64,000 nt of DNA from Pocillopora verrucosa (GCF_036669915.1 NC_089312.1:30103830-30167829), one strand, 5' to 3'. Positions 17,827 through 49,400 are shown, numbered from the stretch's first letter. Translations and numbers: made by a program. Notes: generated from the sequence alone by a model not told the origin.

Positions 17827-20417
17827 ATGGATAAAACTCCTGTGGAGACTGAATATACAAGCGGCGACGAAGCCTCCGATGACGACGAACCGCACAAAGA
17901 TGATGTGGACGAAGAGGGATTCACACGGCTCGACCACATTACAATCTGCGTCAGTTTCAGCGGCCTGGCGATGCTCCTTCATTCGTTCTTTAGTGTTGTG
18001 ATATCCGGTTCTCAAGACATCTTGGGAGGAACTTTTATTCCTACCACCACAATCCTCGCTTCGCATGTAACAACGATGGTGATCGTCACTTCAATTCTTC
18101 CCTGGTACATGCAGAAAATCCCTTACTTATGGCGGACACTCATTATATTCGCGGCTATGGCAAGCGGGACAGTTCTTATCATCTTGGTCGACAACGTTTA
18201 CGTCAAAATTATCGGAGTATCTTTGAACGCACTTGCCCATGGCTTGGGAGAGATTTCATTCTTAGCCCTTAGTGCTTTTTACGGAAAGTTCTCACTTACT
18301 TCTTTCGCCGCAGGAAGTGGGGCAGGAATACTTTTGGGGCCAATTTATTACACAGGTAAGTCAGAAAATTAGGGGTTCTATCAGCGCGGAATTTTAAGTT
18401 AGATTGCCTGGAGTTCTGTATAAGCGTTTGTTAGTGTGGTTAGAATGTAGAATTAACAAAGCAAAGATCACCCAGGCGAATAAATTAGCCAAGTTGCACC
18501 ATTTTCTTGTGATACCGTCGGTAGCAGATTAGGGAAATGTTTTCGTACATCAAAATAACATTCTTCAACAAAGACCTAGTCACAAAAGTAGTCTATCGCT
18601 TTCGCCATGTGCAATGTTTTCTATCTAAGAACTGTATTCATCATGAAATAGGCGGCTGTGCGGAAAATCTTGCTCAGATTAACATTATCACCCCTTATTG
18701 TTTTTCACATTGAAAATTTACATCAAATTCTTCCTTCGACTGAATTATCCTGCTTTTTTAACAATCCTGTCGCCTCTTTATTACAACTAACATAGGAAAG
18801 ACGGTAAAAATTATCTAATTAACTTATCGCTGCTATGCATATGGTACAAATATAGATCGCTGTAAAGGTCAGATTATATGATCCATTCCTCTAGAATTTT
18901 TTTTACCTTTTTTACGGACACCGATATATATTGATGTCCGGAAAATAAATCGAAAGACTTCCTCACCCTCTTTTGTGCCAAAAGTTAACTAGATTACGTA
19001 ACAGAATAGTCAGGAACTGGAAAAGCTTCTGTCTTACCTCTCTGTTAGCGACGGTACAGCTTTCAAACTCATATCTGCTATCGGATGCATCTGCAGTCGT
19101 TATTTATCAGATTTTATCCTGTAGCCTCTAGCAGGTCTAAAATAATGACTCACTCACAACCAAAACACTGTGATAGCCCGAGAGAGATGAGGAGGAAAAA
19201 AAAAACGATTGAACAGGTGTATTAATCAAATGTCACGGGGGCATTTTTCTGCTGCTTAGCTTCCAACGGAGTAGACTGTTCCATGTTTAACGGCTTAGGC
19301 TTAAAATAAACTCAGAGGCGTGAGGAAAAAAGCCAGCAGAAAACTGAGAATTCTTCCTTGTTAGAGAAGCCAAAAGAAGGCAAAGAAGGTTTTTTTTTGA
19401 TAAGTCGGCACTGCCTTTTGGAGGTCGTAACTTTCAAAATCTTCATTGGCATACTAAAATGGTTCAATGAAAGTCTATACTCGACGGCAGTAAAAAAAAT
19501 GTCTTCAAAATATTATTTCGTATCGATCAATTCTTTAGTAGCGTTCTTGGCTTTTTAATGACCTTTCTTTGAACTTTCCTTTGCCAGGAATGACGTCATG
19601 GCTTTGTTTGTCACCACAGATATCCCTGACAATTATTGCACCAGCCACACTTTTGATCCTGTTATTTTACTACATACTTGACAAGGACCGCATTAAGCCC
19701 TATGCCTTACTGGAAAAATACAACAAACTCAAGACCGCTGACTCCGAGTGCTCAGATGACTATCTTACCAAGGAGCATTTTGGCCATTTGTCTTGGGGTG
19801 AGAAGTGTACTGGTGCATGTCAGATCTTGCCCCTGATGATTGCTCTGTGCTCTGCCTACATTGCACAGTACATAACTATTCACGCAGTCTTTACAACGAT
19901 CGCCTTCGAAGACGCTCCTTTTGCGCCAAGAGACCACTTTGTTTACTATGTTCTCGTAAACGGTATCGGCGAGTTTTTATTTCGTTCCTATTTAAGCGCA
20001 ATAGCGTGGTTCAAGCCAGTTTTAATTCCTCGCTTCGTTGTAAAGCACACATGGATTTTCTCACTTCTTTTACTGGCTTTTATGAGCCTTTCAGTATGCG
20101 CTTCGTACTACCGAATCTTTGACTCGGTATGGTCGGTTTTGTTGATCTGCTTTATTATTGGCTCGTTGTCAGGCTTCGTTTTTGCGAACACAGTCTGCGC
20201 AGTGCCCCTGGTTGTGGAACCGAAGTATAGGGAATTCTGCTTAGGACTGGTAACGATTGGGGAATCTGCGGGGGTCTTAATCGCAAGCTTAGCAGGTCTT
20301 GCTGTGGAACCAATTCTGAGAAAACATTGCTCTGACATAGCGAGAAAAACCGCTCTCTGTTACACAAGGCCGACCACGAATAAATGGAGTGCATCTACAT
20401 GTTCAATAAAGGGATGA
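17827..20417 (+). CDS. CLN3 (battenin) homologue, two exons, 452 aa
   Basis: Coding exons are 17827-18355 and 19588-20417; the join ACA-G|GA keeps frame. The protein starts with an acidic cytosolic tail (residues about 14-30, GDEASDDDE, then DDVDEE). Conserved CLN3 blocks follow: SGSQDILGGT (60-69), HGLGEISFLALSAFY (138-152), GSGAGILLGP (163-172), then REFCLG late in the protein. There are about ten hydrophobic segments. CLN3 is a multi-pass protein of late endosomes and lysosomes, linked to glycerophosphodiester export and Batten disease. Length is close to human (438 aa). Unusual points: one intron only, where vertebrate CLN3 has many, and a C-terminal tail (after LAGLAVEPILRKH) ending CSIKG with no CaaX prenylation box. 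It could be an intron-poor paralogue, or its 3' end could be mis-spliced here. Confidence 0.85.
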
Positions 20418-22153
20418 GGAAGTCATAAGGTTGCGAGTAATCTCGTACCCAGATCCTACCGTGTAACTGTAACTGTCCGTGGAAGGGGGGGGGTTATAGG
20501 AAGGTAGGGGGGAAGGGAGGGTGGACATAGAGACATAGATAACCTCGCCTTGTCGGGTTTTTGAAGTTTGCAAGAAAGATAGTTCTTGTAAGATCGGAGG
20601 TAAAGGAACATATTTCTTATAGGTGGGAATAAGTCGGTTTCAATTCATCCATCTCGAATTAATGTTTTGAATAGGGAAAAGGGAAAATCTTTGACTGGAA
20701 AAGAAAATTGTAAATTCTGATAGCTGAAATCAGTAATTAAAAAAAATGATTGGGATATGATTGTGTTTCCTCGATGGTTTAGTTTTCGAACCAAGGACTG
20801 GATTGAATAATAAAACCCGATAAAAAAACGAGTTTATGTACTGGTGATTTTCCATCTCGACGGTTGTCATGAGAACTAAACGTAGTGTTCGGAGGACACC
20901 TTGTACCGTTGATTTAAACTGTTCCTTAGATTCAATGCACTCGGTGATGGCATCAGCAATATCTTTAAGTGATTTGTTCTTGTGCAGCGAGTTTACAATC
21001 CTTCCCTAACGATCCGTTCACAAAACATCCGTAAACAATCCGTCACTTAATATACACAACCTTCCGGGTTAACTGACTTCAAAACGCTCAAGATCCGATT
21101 AAAGATAAAAAATATCTCAACCCTCTGGGTTCGACCTTGTTTCGGAACAGAAAACCTCTAGTTCTCATATGGTTCCTGATCCGAGAGAAACCTAGTGCTT
21201 CGTTCTAAGTTCCAGTCAATGCATAACTAGTACCAGACTTTATCCTACCTACTACCTTGTTTGGTCAGGAGCCTGGTGTAGTACATTTCTCCAGACATAG
21301 GAACGCCCCCTTCCATTCGCTAGAATTTGTGAGAACACTAGGAGGAACTGGATCGGTTTGGGTGCTTATCAGGAATTCTTTGGTTGAAGCCTACCTGGCC
21401 AGCATAGTATGAATGAAAGAAAGGGGCAACTGGTTGACAACTTCCTGAGACCTCTACAGTTCTTTCCCTATGAAGACCAATTGTGCAGGCTTTCCACTGT
21501 AACTCCCACAAGGCGTTTGATGACGACTTTGCACAAAATCTTTGAATATATTTGTTTCACGTCAACAATGCATCAACTAAATAATCTGAGAGTTCGACTT
21601 TTCCCAAGAAAGTACACTCAATTTACATGCGGGGTTTTCAATAACTTTCTCCGTAAGTGTGACCACTGATGGTGTAATTGTCTAGACCCGAGGTGAAACC
21701 CGAACTAGAAAGCATGCTTGCAAGCTAAAAAGAGAACAGTAAGAGGTCTTATGGGCGGAAACCGCTGTACATAAATAAGGGAACGTTTCTAATTCCATTT
21801 CGGCCCTTGCGTTAAAACAAAATGAGATGGCAGCTGATCTGAAGTCTTTTCAAGGTCTCTACATCTAGTCAAAGTCTAGTCATGAATACCACGTAGAACC
21901 TTTGTACACATGAAAACATTCATGAAATATTGTGCTGTTTGAATGTCTTTTGTTTTGCGGACAATTATAAAATTCACTGATGGCGTCAAAAATCTTCCCA
22001 ACACTTCTTATTTCAAAGAAGTCCATTGACCAGAACCCACTCTAACGAGGAAAGATATTACCTCTCATACCATAATTAACATACCTTTTGGGAACTTTAC
22101 AGCTAAAAGACTCATCAAAAGGAAGCAGAATCTGTTTACTGTGTAATTGTATC
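20418..22153. other. Spacer between CLN3-like gene and RACK1
   Basis: Includes the 3' untranslated region of the CLN3-like gene. A G-rich tract (about 20484-20522) lies near its start. No gene recognised; the 86-codon frame at 21409-21669 has no family signature. Confidence 0.4.
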
Positions 22154-22159
22154 TTTATT
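22154..22159 (-). promoter_or_regulatory. RACK1 polyadenylation signal
   Basis: AATAAA on the minus strand, 45 bases beyond the stop codon, implying a very short 3' untranslated region, usual for ribosomal-protein-like transcripts. Confidence 0.7.
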
Positions 22160-22203
22160 TTTACAATGTAAAATTCCTCAGTCACAAAGCATGGCTAATT
22201 GTC

Positions 22204-25932
<3,729 letters not shown>

Positions 25933-26288
25933 GATGTATCGCTTTTCTTGTCAATTTCGGCGGATTGTACACCGATCTAAACCGCGATGGCGGTCGTAGA
26001 GAGGAAAGAGAGAGAGGAAGGTCGCGTGCCATGATTTTAAAACTGGGGCCGACTTGAACGATTTCTTTGAGGGAGGGGTAGGAGGAGCAAATCTCTTACA
26101 TGAAATCGAGGCACTCACACATGTCTGAAGTGACGTGGCGACCGCCATATTGTTCGCACTGGTAGAACTCTACAAGTTTTCTACCAATTTTCATCATATT
26201 CTGGCGGTCTTGGCGGGTGCAAGCCTTAGTGGTGTTTTTAATCATTTATTATTAGCCTCTTGAAAGGTTTGGTAAATTATTTTTTACC
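25933..26288. promoter_or_regulatory. Shared (bidirectional) promoter of RACK1 and COPA
   Basis: Only 356 bases separate the two start codons, which point away from each other. The interval holds ATGGCGGTCG (25987-25996) and its exact inverse CGACCGCCAT (26139-26148); both contain the GCCAT core of YY1-type sites. No TATA box is placed convincingly for either gene. Two-way transcription is inferred from geometry. Confidence 0.7.
25997..26020 (-). promoter_or_regulatory. Candidate 5' TOP tract of RACK1
   Basis: The minus strand is almost pure pyrimidine here (CCTTCCTCTCTCTCTTTCCTC-type), about 65-90 bases before the RACK1 ATG. RACK1 mRNAs in animals commonly begin with such a tract, which couples translation to mTOR. 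The true start site is not visible. Confidence 0.4.
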
Positions 26289-40509
<14,221 letters not shown>

Positions 40510-40550
40510 AGAATATGAAGGAACAGCAGATCCCTATCATTACCAGGAGA

Positions 40551-41010
40551 AATAAATGCATTTTTTTAAACAAGACCTCCCATCTAATTTTAAAGGAAGA
40601 ATTCAAGGTCATTTTTCATTTGAAAAGAAAATGAGCAAAAACAGTCATATAGTTGAAGTACCTTTAAAAAAATGACAAATTATTCCTTTAAGAGGTTGAA
40701 AAATGATTTAAACTGTAACCTTGCCTCAAGGTTTTGAAACAAACATATTTCGTGCAGTTAGAAAATTAAATAAGTTCAGTTCATTTCTTGACAAGGTAGA
40801 TCTAAGAACAAACCATCGCAGGAATCGTAGATGTTCTATGAATTTTATAGTGTTAAGATTTCAAGTAGCAGTAATGTATAAATCACAAAAACATCCATCA
40901 TTCAATGCCATTAAAAGCATTGGAACTAAATATAAGGCTTTGTGTTTATAAAGAGTTGTTTGGAATATTCCAGATTTGGGTGGCAAAAATCAGGGCTGAA
41001 GACTAATAAA
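40551..41010 (+). promoter_or_regulatory. COPA polyadenylation signals
   Basis: AATAAA at 40551-40556, 42 bases after the stop, and again at 41005-41010. Either could serve; the second would give a 3' untranslated region of about 0.5 kb. Confidence 0.5.
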
Positions 41011-41833
41011 ATATAATCTTTCTAATTGATAGGTAAATCATTTGTTGTCTGGGTTGTGATGCATTTTATTAGCATTGGCTTTAGAGAGGTCAATTTATAT
41101 CAGGGTGAGACTAACAGTTTTCAAAATTTCCTAAATCCTGGAGTCAAAGGGCAGTAAATACTGGACAGGAAAAATAAGATTCAAACAACAACCATCCAGT
41201 TATCATGGGCACTAACTTAAAGAAATTCAAAACTAGTTAATCCTGTGGTTGGTCAAAGTACTCTATCAAAGACCAAAGAGGTGGAGATGCTACCCTTCAC
41301 ACTTAAAAATGTTCATTAGAGACCTGCATATGTGAGGTACCTGCTCTCTCCCCCTGGTTTTGCAACAGGATTAGCCTTTCATACTGAGAGTTCACACATA
41401 TTACACCTTTTTGTGGTATCAAATACCATGTAAAGAGAAATGGGTTGAAAATTGTTAACTCTCAAATTGTTATGATACTTGTTTTATCTCTTTTAAATTT
41501 ATCTCATTTTTGCTTTGTGTAAATAGCACTAGTCCAATTGTTATATTTAAAGCTGAAATCAATATATCATGGCTCTTTGCCCTGGCTCTTCAACATTAAA
41601 AGATAACTATTTTTATAATGAAAAATAACCGCACTGAATTCACATTTCAAGATCCTACAATTTGTAGATATGTTCATCTGGATCAGTAACTCTTGACTAC
41701 ATAACAACTTCCACAATCTCAATCAAAGAAAGGAAACAACCTTTCATCCTTGTTCCTACTAGCAGCATTGCAAATGAGTGGTAAGCAAATGAGATGGCAA
41801 CATGGTTACACCCTTATCTTCCTAATAATAATA
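41011..41833. other. Convergent 3' ends of COPA and the DHRS12-like gene
   Basis: AT-rich, no gene seen. It must hold the 3' untranslated region of the minus-strand gene that ends at 41834. Confidence 0.5.
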
Positions 41834-44090
41834 TCAGTTGGCTGATGAATCAGGCTTGAACTTGGAAGCCAAATCTTCCAGTTTGGTCATCAGCTCGTTT
41901 TTGTCACCATCAGAAGCCTTTGACCATGCCAAAGGTAAATGAGTTGAAACTGGTTTTCTATCTTGATAGAAGGCACCACGGGGCTCCTTTGACATATCAG
42001 CAACAGACAGCCAAATGATTGTGTCAGCACCCTGAGCACAAGTACGCAGACGGTCCTTCATTTTGCGATGGAAACCTGGCATTGATGTCTGCACTGCTGG
42101 AGTATCTGCCCAACCTGAAATATAATGATTGCCTCACATGAACTGGAGCAGTTTTAATTGTTTTTGCAGTTGTCCATTTGTCACATCAGTGTGCAATCAT
42201 GGTGGTGTCAGTTAACTACTGTATCACCACAAAAAAGTGTAATTGGACTCTGTTATAAAAAGAATTTAAAGGTTTCCTCTGATCAAAAATAATACCTGAG
42301 AAGTATTAACCAAGAAAAAACAATAAATGGAAGGAATGTGTATGTTATGCGAAAGTAACAGCAGTTTGTAAAGGGTGAAGTCTCTGTGGCCTTTACCAGT
42401 TTTAATGAGATGAAGCAACTATGGCCCATGCTGGCACATAGTTTACCACAACATTCTCCCAAGGATACAGTGATGTTAATCTACACTCTTGCTCATGCAG
42501 GGCAAGACACTGAAAATTAACTATCTTGTTAATAGAAGAACAATATAGCAAAAAGCTTAAACCTTGCAACTCAGACTCCAGCACAATCACAATTCTTTCC
42601 ACCTCAGTTATTGCATTGACCACTATTCAACTTAAAGAACAATAGCACTCAAAATAGGCAGTACAAGTGTGTCAAATGCATTTTGCTTTTCTTATATTTG
42701 CACAACAACTTACCTGGATGCATGGAAGAGAACAAAATTTCGTTGTGTTTTTCTGCCCATTTTTCAGTCATGATAACTTGCTGCCGTTTGTTTTGTGCAT
42801 ATGCCATGGTTCCATCAAATGGGTTCATCTTTTCAAACTGCAGATCTTTTATATCAAGTTTCATAACCAGCATACCTCCTGCAAAAAATGAAATAAACCC
42901 ATATAGCTTGCTAGAAGCAGTTTGTGAGATAGCAGTTCCAAGAATTAATGATACAGATCTCAAGGTGAATGTCTGATTGGAGTGGCATTGCTCTATGCTA
43001 TATCTTCAAATCTTAGCCCACTTTGAAAAGAGTCATTTGTCTCTGTGTAACTCTATTTAAAACTTGAAAAGACACTCCTGATATTCCATAATAAATAAGC
43101 TATCTATTGAAGAAACAATAACACGATTTCGCTTTGTTCAGCTAATTTTAAAGGCTTAGTCAGAAATGCTAGGATCTCTCACCGCCCCTCCCTCTCTCCC
43201 CTTCCCTCCCCTCCCCTCCCTCTCCTTAGTAGATAGTCCAAGGAGGCATTGGATGATAACAAAGGTCGATCATCAAAATGAGAATTTAACAGACGGCCTG
43301 ATTATTCCTATGCAGGAAAACATTTCGTGTCCTCCAAATGCTTCAGCCTATTTACATTGAAATCACAAGACAAAGTTCAAGGTGCATTCGAGCTCTTACG
43401 AAAAAATTGACTTATTTCCACTGGGTGATTACGTAATGTGCGACGTGTAAAGTTTGGAATAAATCAAAATTTGCTCACAGTGCAATAAGCGAAATTTTGA
43501 GATATTTTCACTCGTAAACCTCTCTTTTATATAAAGTGCAGCTACATAAATTCTAACCAACCTGACGAAACTGTAATGACTCTCGGAGCTTCGTTTTTGA
43601 GGAGTAAAGGCATGAGACCAGATGTCAAAATGTACGTTCCCAAAGTATTAGTGGCAAAGTTCTTCTCCAGACCATCTTCATCGACTTCTCTTGTGTTCAC
43701 CATACAACCAGCATTGTTTATAAGGACGTGAAGAGCTTCATTGGCGGATGAAAACTTCTCCACGAATTCCCACACCATTCTGGGCTTGGACATATCAAGG
43801 ATGTGCAAAATTACTTTATCGTTTCCCGACGATTCGCTGATCTCTTTTCGGGCTTCTTCACCTCTAGTTTCGCTGCGGCAAACCATGTGTACTGTGGCTC
43901 CTTTTTTGGCTAAAAATGCTGCTGTGTCTTTTCCAATTCCACTATTTGCGCCAGTTATCATGAACGTTCGCGATGAAACATCAACATCTAATGCTTTCGG
44001 ATCAAACGATTTCTCCGCTGCAATATATCCGTTCTTCGTATATTCACGTAAACCTTTGGCAAACCAGACTACATTCCTATAAAACGTCAT
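41834..44090 (-). CDS. DHRS12-like short-chain dehydrogenase/reductase, 324 aa, 3 exons
   Basis: Exons in coding order: 44090-43562, 42878-42714, 42114-41834 (975 nt). The protein opens with MTFYRNVVWFAKGLREYTK, close to vertebrate DHRS12. The Rossmann cofactor motif TGANSGIG follows at residues 46-53, then NNAG in LHVLINNAGCM, VSSG with the catalytic serine, and YAQNK, the catalytic Tyr-x3-Lys pair, in exon 2. The C-terminus DRKPVSTHLPLAW is typical of the DHRS12 group. The physiological substrate of DHRS12 is not well established; NADP(H)-dependent oxidoreduction is inferred from the fold. Length agrees with human (317 aa). The gene is convergent with COPA and close to a purine-rich promoter region at 44091-44230. 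Confidence 0.93.
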
Positions 44091-44639
44091 CTTCTTTGAA
44101 TTCTACGACTATGTATGACAAAAGAAACCAACAGTAGTTAGTGAAGGTAACTTTCGCGATTTTTTAGATAGCGTGACAAAGCTTCGCGAGGTAACGGAGG
44201 CGTAATATTATGTTAACCTCGTTTCCAGGATCTTCGCCCCGTGACTTTGGACAAGAGGGAGAAGTCTACTTGGAAAAAGCTCATTGCTCATTGGAAAGAA
44301 ATCTTGTCATGTAACACGTATCCTGTGGACATCAGGGAGATAGCAAATTCTGTTATGGTCACCTTGAAGATTGACTATTACAACGACCAGTCAAGGATAA
44401 TAGCATATCATGCAACATTGGTCATTTTTTAAAAGTTTAAAGAAGAAAGAAACTCAAAATACAATTTTAGAGGTAAAACAAAACTAGAAAATGACTTTCA
44501 CTTCACTATATGGTAGTACAGAATTCAATTTTAAGACGTCCTATGCACAATTTTATGATTTTCCTCATGAAAGTAACAGAAGATGCAGTTCCTCTACTAT
44601 TCACTTGGTTAATTAAAGCTGATCGTTTTTCTCCCAAGG
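44091..44639. other. DHRS12-like promoter side and an unassigned small ORF
   Basis: A + strand frame at 44241-44432 (63 codons, rich in charged residues, TWKKLIAHWKEIL) follows a good splice-acceptor-like TTAACCTCGTTTCCAG at 44216-44231. I cannot tie it to a family or a further exon, so I do not call it a gene. Confidence 0.3.
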
Positions 44640-45005
44640 TGGGGCAAATATATATAGAGGATATTACATAGCCGCGCGCCGTGTGCAGGGATACGAATTT
44701 TATCTTCGAGTGCTGAAAGTACTTCTCACGAATGAGAGATACTTTCTGCGCAAGAAGATAAAATTTGTATCCCCAAGCGGCCATGTATGTTCTGTTTATT
44801 TAATAGATACTGATGAAATTCCCACATAAAAGACAACTTTATTCATTTTCGAAACATAGTATCATAGTATGTTAATAACCATGGCAATACCAATATCCTC
44901 ACACGTGGAAGATAAAAACAGTATCTTTGCTGCGTGCAATGAAGATATGATTTTTTAGTAAAAGCAAAAATTCTGGTATTTCATCAGTATCTATATAATA
45001 AATGT
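44640..45005. mobile_element. Foldback miniature element
   Basis: An inner palindrome (ATACGAATTTTATCTTC at about 44692 against GAAGATAAAATTTGTAT at about 44754) is nested in a larger unit. Around it, AGATACTGATGAAATTCC (about 44806) faces GGTATTTCATCAGTATCT (about 44973). TATATA-rich ends bound it. No coding capacity. Confidence 0.65.
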
Positions 45006-46498
45006 CAATATGTAGCCATATAATTCCCAAAATATTGGCTGTTTACTGCCTCCTCTCCTGCAAACTTGTCCTCTTTAAGAGCATGACACATGATGTACAT
45101 AGCTGGTGCCATTGGTCCTGTGGCCTTCAAGAATAAAGAATCAAGCACTGTGCACCCACGCTGTTTCCAACCAATTTATGCACTTAGGCAAAATTCGTGG
45201 AATAAGGCAAGCCAGATTATTGGATGTTTTTCATATCATTTAAATGACTATTAAGAAAAAATCATTCTGCACTTCTTTTATTTTTCATCATTTTTTCTCT
45301 TGATTAGCAACTTTTCTACTGATAATGATATCAATGGTCACAGATCTATATTTACGAGTTATTCCTCTTTGCAATAATCACTTTTCACAACCATCTAATA
45401 TTATTTGTTTTTCTAGAGTAGAGAAAAGCACTGCTCTAATCAAGCAATGCCTCATTACAAGAGCTTTCCATTTTCAACTATTTAAAAAAAATTATATTGT
45501 TGATTGCATTTATGTTGAGATTTTAAATATATTTCTAGTACTTTTTTCGGTAGACATCACTTGATGTTAAAGTTTGATCAGTCAGAGTTTTGTTTCTGAG
45601 GCACTTAGTCTTAGTTGTGGTGTGTTAGAGCAGACTTTTCTCCAAAAAACTAGTGAAGTTATCAACATTCAAATAAAAGAAACTTTAAATCTTAAAAAAG
45701 TGTTTTTTAAAAAGCATCATTGATTTGTCTTGTGTCAAACTTTTTTGTGTCATTTATCTTAGACTAAGTATGAGCCAAAGGTATGGAGTTTTCATTACTA
45801 GTGTAATATGGGAGGTTCAGATGATGGAGCACTTTACATTCACTATCTTTCTTTGCTATAAATCCACACTCTCAATGATTTGCAAGGGAATTAGTGAAAG
45901 GAAATTATTCCTATGCTAATCTGAAATTGACACACACATGAGACCACAATGAGCATTTTTGGAGATAACACCTGTCTTCGCTTTAACTTTACATTAAGAT
46001 GGCTACAAATTCCTCAACCCAAGGGGGGGTCTCTCATATGAAAGAAATAAGGATGCTCTTTTGCTTGATCAGGGCTTCAAATCTCAGAGTTTGTTCACAC
46101 TTACAGCTTTTGTTGTTCAGGATGAAACACTGATATATTCAGCTGCCATCATATCATTAATGATAGCTCAATAAAAAAAGAAAAACAATGGCAAACAGTT
46201 TTCGAGTTGCACTTCATTTGGAAGAATTTACTGCTTTCAGCCAATTGCCATTTCACCCCTTAAGTTTTATCTTTTGAGTCGAACAGAACTGGGACAATTG
46301 ACCTACTTTGAGTTTTCTAAAACTCAAAATTTCTGGGGAACATCCCTATCTCTTTCTTACACTGAGACTCTCCCTTGAAGGCTGTTTACTAGATTTTGGG
46401 TCTAATTGCCAATATTATGCTATTCAGAGTTCATCTGAAATTCAGACTTATCAATAATACTCCAGCTCATCAGTGTGTTCATTGAGTAGCTGCATTAT
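45006..46498. other. 3' region of TOLLIP, no other gene seen
   Basis: AT-rich DNA downstream of the TOLLIP stop. It probably includes a long 3' untranslated region; I could not choose a polyadenylation signal. Confidence 0.4.
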
Positions 46499-49400
46499 TC
46501 AAGAGTCTGACGTCATTCCCAACAAATGAGTTGTTGCTGCATTAACATCTCCCCTACATGCCTCTAGCACAGATCGTATAACACCCTCTTCCATGCTGGG
46601 GAACATATCTTTTAAGCCTGTTATATCCTGCTGATTAAGCTGATGTGGTTGCTGTTGATGTTGCTGTGGACCAGTTGGAACAGGCTGACCAGGACCATAT
46701 CCTCCTGGATAAAGGACTTGAGTACCTGGCACAACTGGCTGAGGCACCATCATGACTGGTACATTAGTAACTGGCATGCTAGGATACATCATCGCTTGTG
46801 GTGGGGGAGCTGATACTTGCTAAAATGAACATAACAACAGATTCTTGTCAAGAGAGGCTCAATAATGATGTGTAAATAAAGGTTTTTAGCTGATAGTATA
46901 CAAACTTGCTTCAAATAAACTTAAAATAATGGTTTGCTAGGGGAAGGAGATAAGCAAAGAAGTAAGCAACAAGAAACGTTGACAAAGAAGTTGAAAAAGA
47001 ATGCCAGATCATTATTTGCAAGCATTTGGGCATTTAACTTTTTCAGGTTTCTACTTGTTCAGCTTTTTTTGAATACTGTCATAAATTTATACTGTAGTAA
47101 AAACAACATACAATTTATGATAATAATAGTTGTCACACCAATTTAATTCTTAGTCAAAAGAGCACTGTATGGAAAAAAGTCTCTTAAATGATGTTGTTTC
47201 CTAGAAGAAACAGTAATTATAAGCAGATTTTTAGAAAGCAAACAAACAGAAAAATGAACATACCACAAAAAACTGAAATGAACCTACCCTGTATGAAAAA
47301 ACCAAATTGATCATTCCTTCCTTGTCTTCTCCTTGCTTTCCACTAAGGGAATACCAATCCTCTAAGGTTTCTCCTGAAAACACTGAATCTTTAATTGCAA
47401 CCAGACCCCAGGCAATCCGCTCATCCACAGAAAATGCACGCTGAAATCCAAAGAATACAACAGACCGTTTGACCAATTGCAAAGTTGATAAGATGCTCTG
47501 ACTACATCAATAATAATTGTTTTTAGTGAAATACACTTTCCCAGTCTCCACCATTCAAAGCTCTTGTTTAAAATAAAGTTTTGCATCACTGGCAACATTT
47601 CTGAGAGGACTACATTTGGGGATTCAAATTCTCAAGATCATGGACATATAATTTAAACTCCATAATTTTGTATCCAGGTCATAGCAATAGAAAAAGTGCT
47701 CTACTGGAATTGGAAAGGTTATGACGCATCTTTGTACAACCACTAAAAGACTGAATTAAAGTAACATGACAGCTAATAAAACTGTTAAAGAATGATGCAA
47801 TGTAATAAAATCAACTTTGGTTTGGTGGAGAACCATTAAGATATAATTACCAACAAGCACAGACTGAAATAAATTCATGGTTCGTATAGAGCAATATATC
47901 TGGTAACTACTTTTTCATAGATCTCCAAGGTACATAAATGGCAACAACCATATTCTTAGAAGTTGATGACAGATAAAGATATGTGGATGTAAAGCTTGAA
48001 TAAACTTAAGACTTATAATAAAGCTGTTGTAGGAGCCAACCAAGATAATTGAGGTAGTAAGAAACACACAATCATATGTTAGGTTCATTGCTGTTTAACC
48101 AAATTGTACAAGTCATACTAAATACTCAGGTTATCATAAAATAATATGTATGAGAATAGTTATCACCTCATCAAAAATTTCCACATACACATTCTTAACA
48201 CCCTCTTGCATGGGACTGTGAAATAATTAAAAAAATTGTATGTCATAGTGAACATTTTGAGGGACACCATAAAGATAACTTTAGATAAAGATACACAAAG
48301 CATGCAGAAGCAAAGAAACTCCTCATACTTGCAAAGATAGTCTAACCTGGCTTAGGAAAACAAACGAAAAAAAAATACACTAACCTCCCTAAGTTACATT
48401 CAAGTTATGAATTACAAGCAAGTGACACCCATTTACCCTTTAATTCCCACAAGGGATTACCTTTTAACTTCTCCCTATAATACTTGTACAGTATCCAGCA
48501 AACAGGTAATGAGAAAACTTAAACTTATCAGTTATTTAATTTGTTATCTTGATCCAACACCTAATTTTTGTACCTTCTTTAAAAGGAAATGAGCTTTCAT
48601 TAGAGGGTAGATTATCAATTGGATCTTGGGAGTTATTTAAAGGAAAAAGTAAATTAATTAAGTTTCCCATGAAGGTACCTACATTGACATCAACTTGTTC
48701 CAACGAGGGTTTGTTGAACCATTATGAGCTGTTGGACTTTCAAACACATGGTTTCCCACTGTAATTCGACAGTAAGGATCCATGCGGGTAATGCCATAAT
48801 TCTTAGCCAACTTAGCCTATTGAGGTGAATAAAAAGAGGCTGTAAAATTTAAATGGAGCTCATTTTTTCATCATTTGTTATCTGCCACATGTGGTTGCTA
48901 TTTAATAAAATAATAGATTCAGTCTATATTGCAGTGTATCTGTGACACATTCACCTGTGCCTTTTGTGCCACTCTTTTGGTACTTGGTACTTCTTTAGGT
49001 ACCACATTTTGACTTTATCTGTGATCTAACACCATACAGAGCCAAGGCCGTTCTGTTTAAGTACAGAACAAAATTTTAAAAAGAACATGAAAAAACTTTA
49101 ATCCCTAGATACACAACTACAAACTTAATACTTATTACTAAATTAGTAAATTAATTAAATTAGTTTTTCTCACTAAAACCATGTGCAGATCCCTAATATA
49201 GCACTATTTATTAAAACTAAAACTGAACTTTGCAGACCTGTTGTACTGTAATGCTTAATCTTCCTATGTGTTGAGGCTGAATTGGCTGCATGAACCCTGT
49301 TGGTTGGTAATAAGTAACAGGCTGGACTGGAACCATCTGTCCTGCAGGAGGAGGTGCTTGGTTTACTGCTGGCGAAAGCCGCAAAAAATCCTCTGGTAAA

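Noticed and set aside
41834..44090. Retinol dehydrogenase or WWOX-type SDR
   Set aside because: The N-terminal VVWFAKGLREYTK and C-terminal DRKPVSTHLPLAW blocks are specific to the DHRS12 group.
44241..44432. An exon of an unknown + strand gene
   Set aside because: A good acceptor-like sequence precedes it, but no donor, partner exon or family match could be found.
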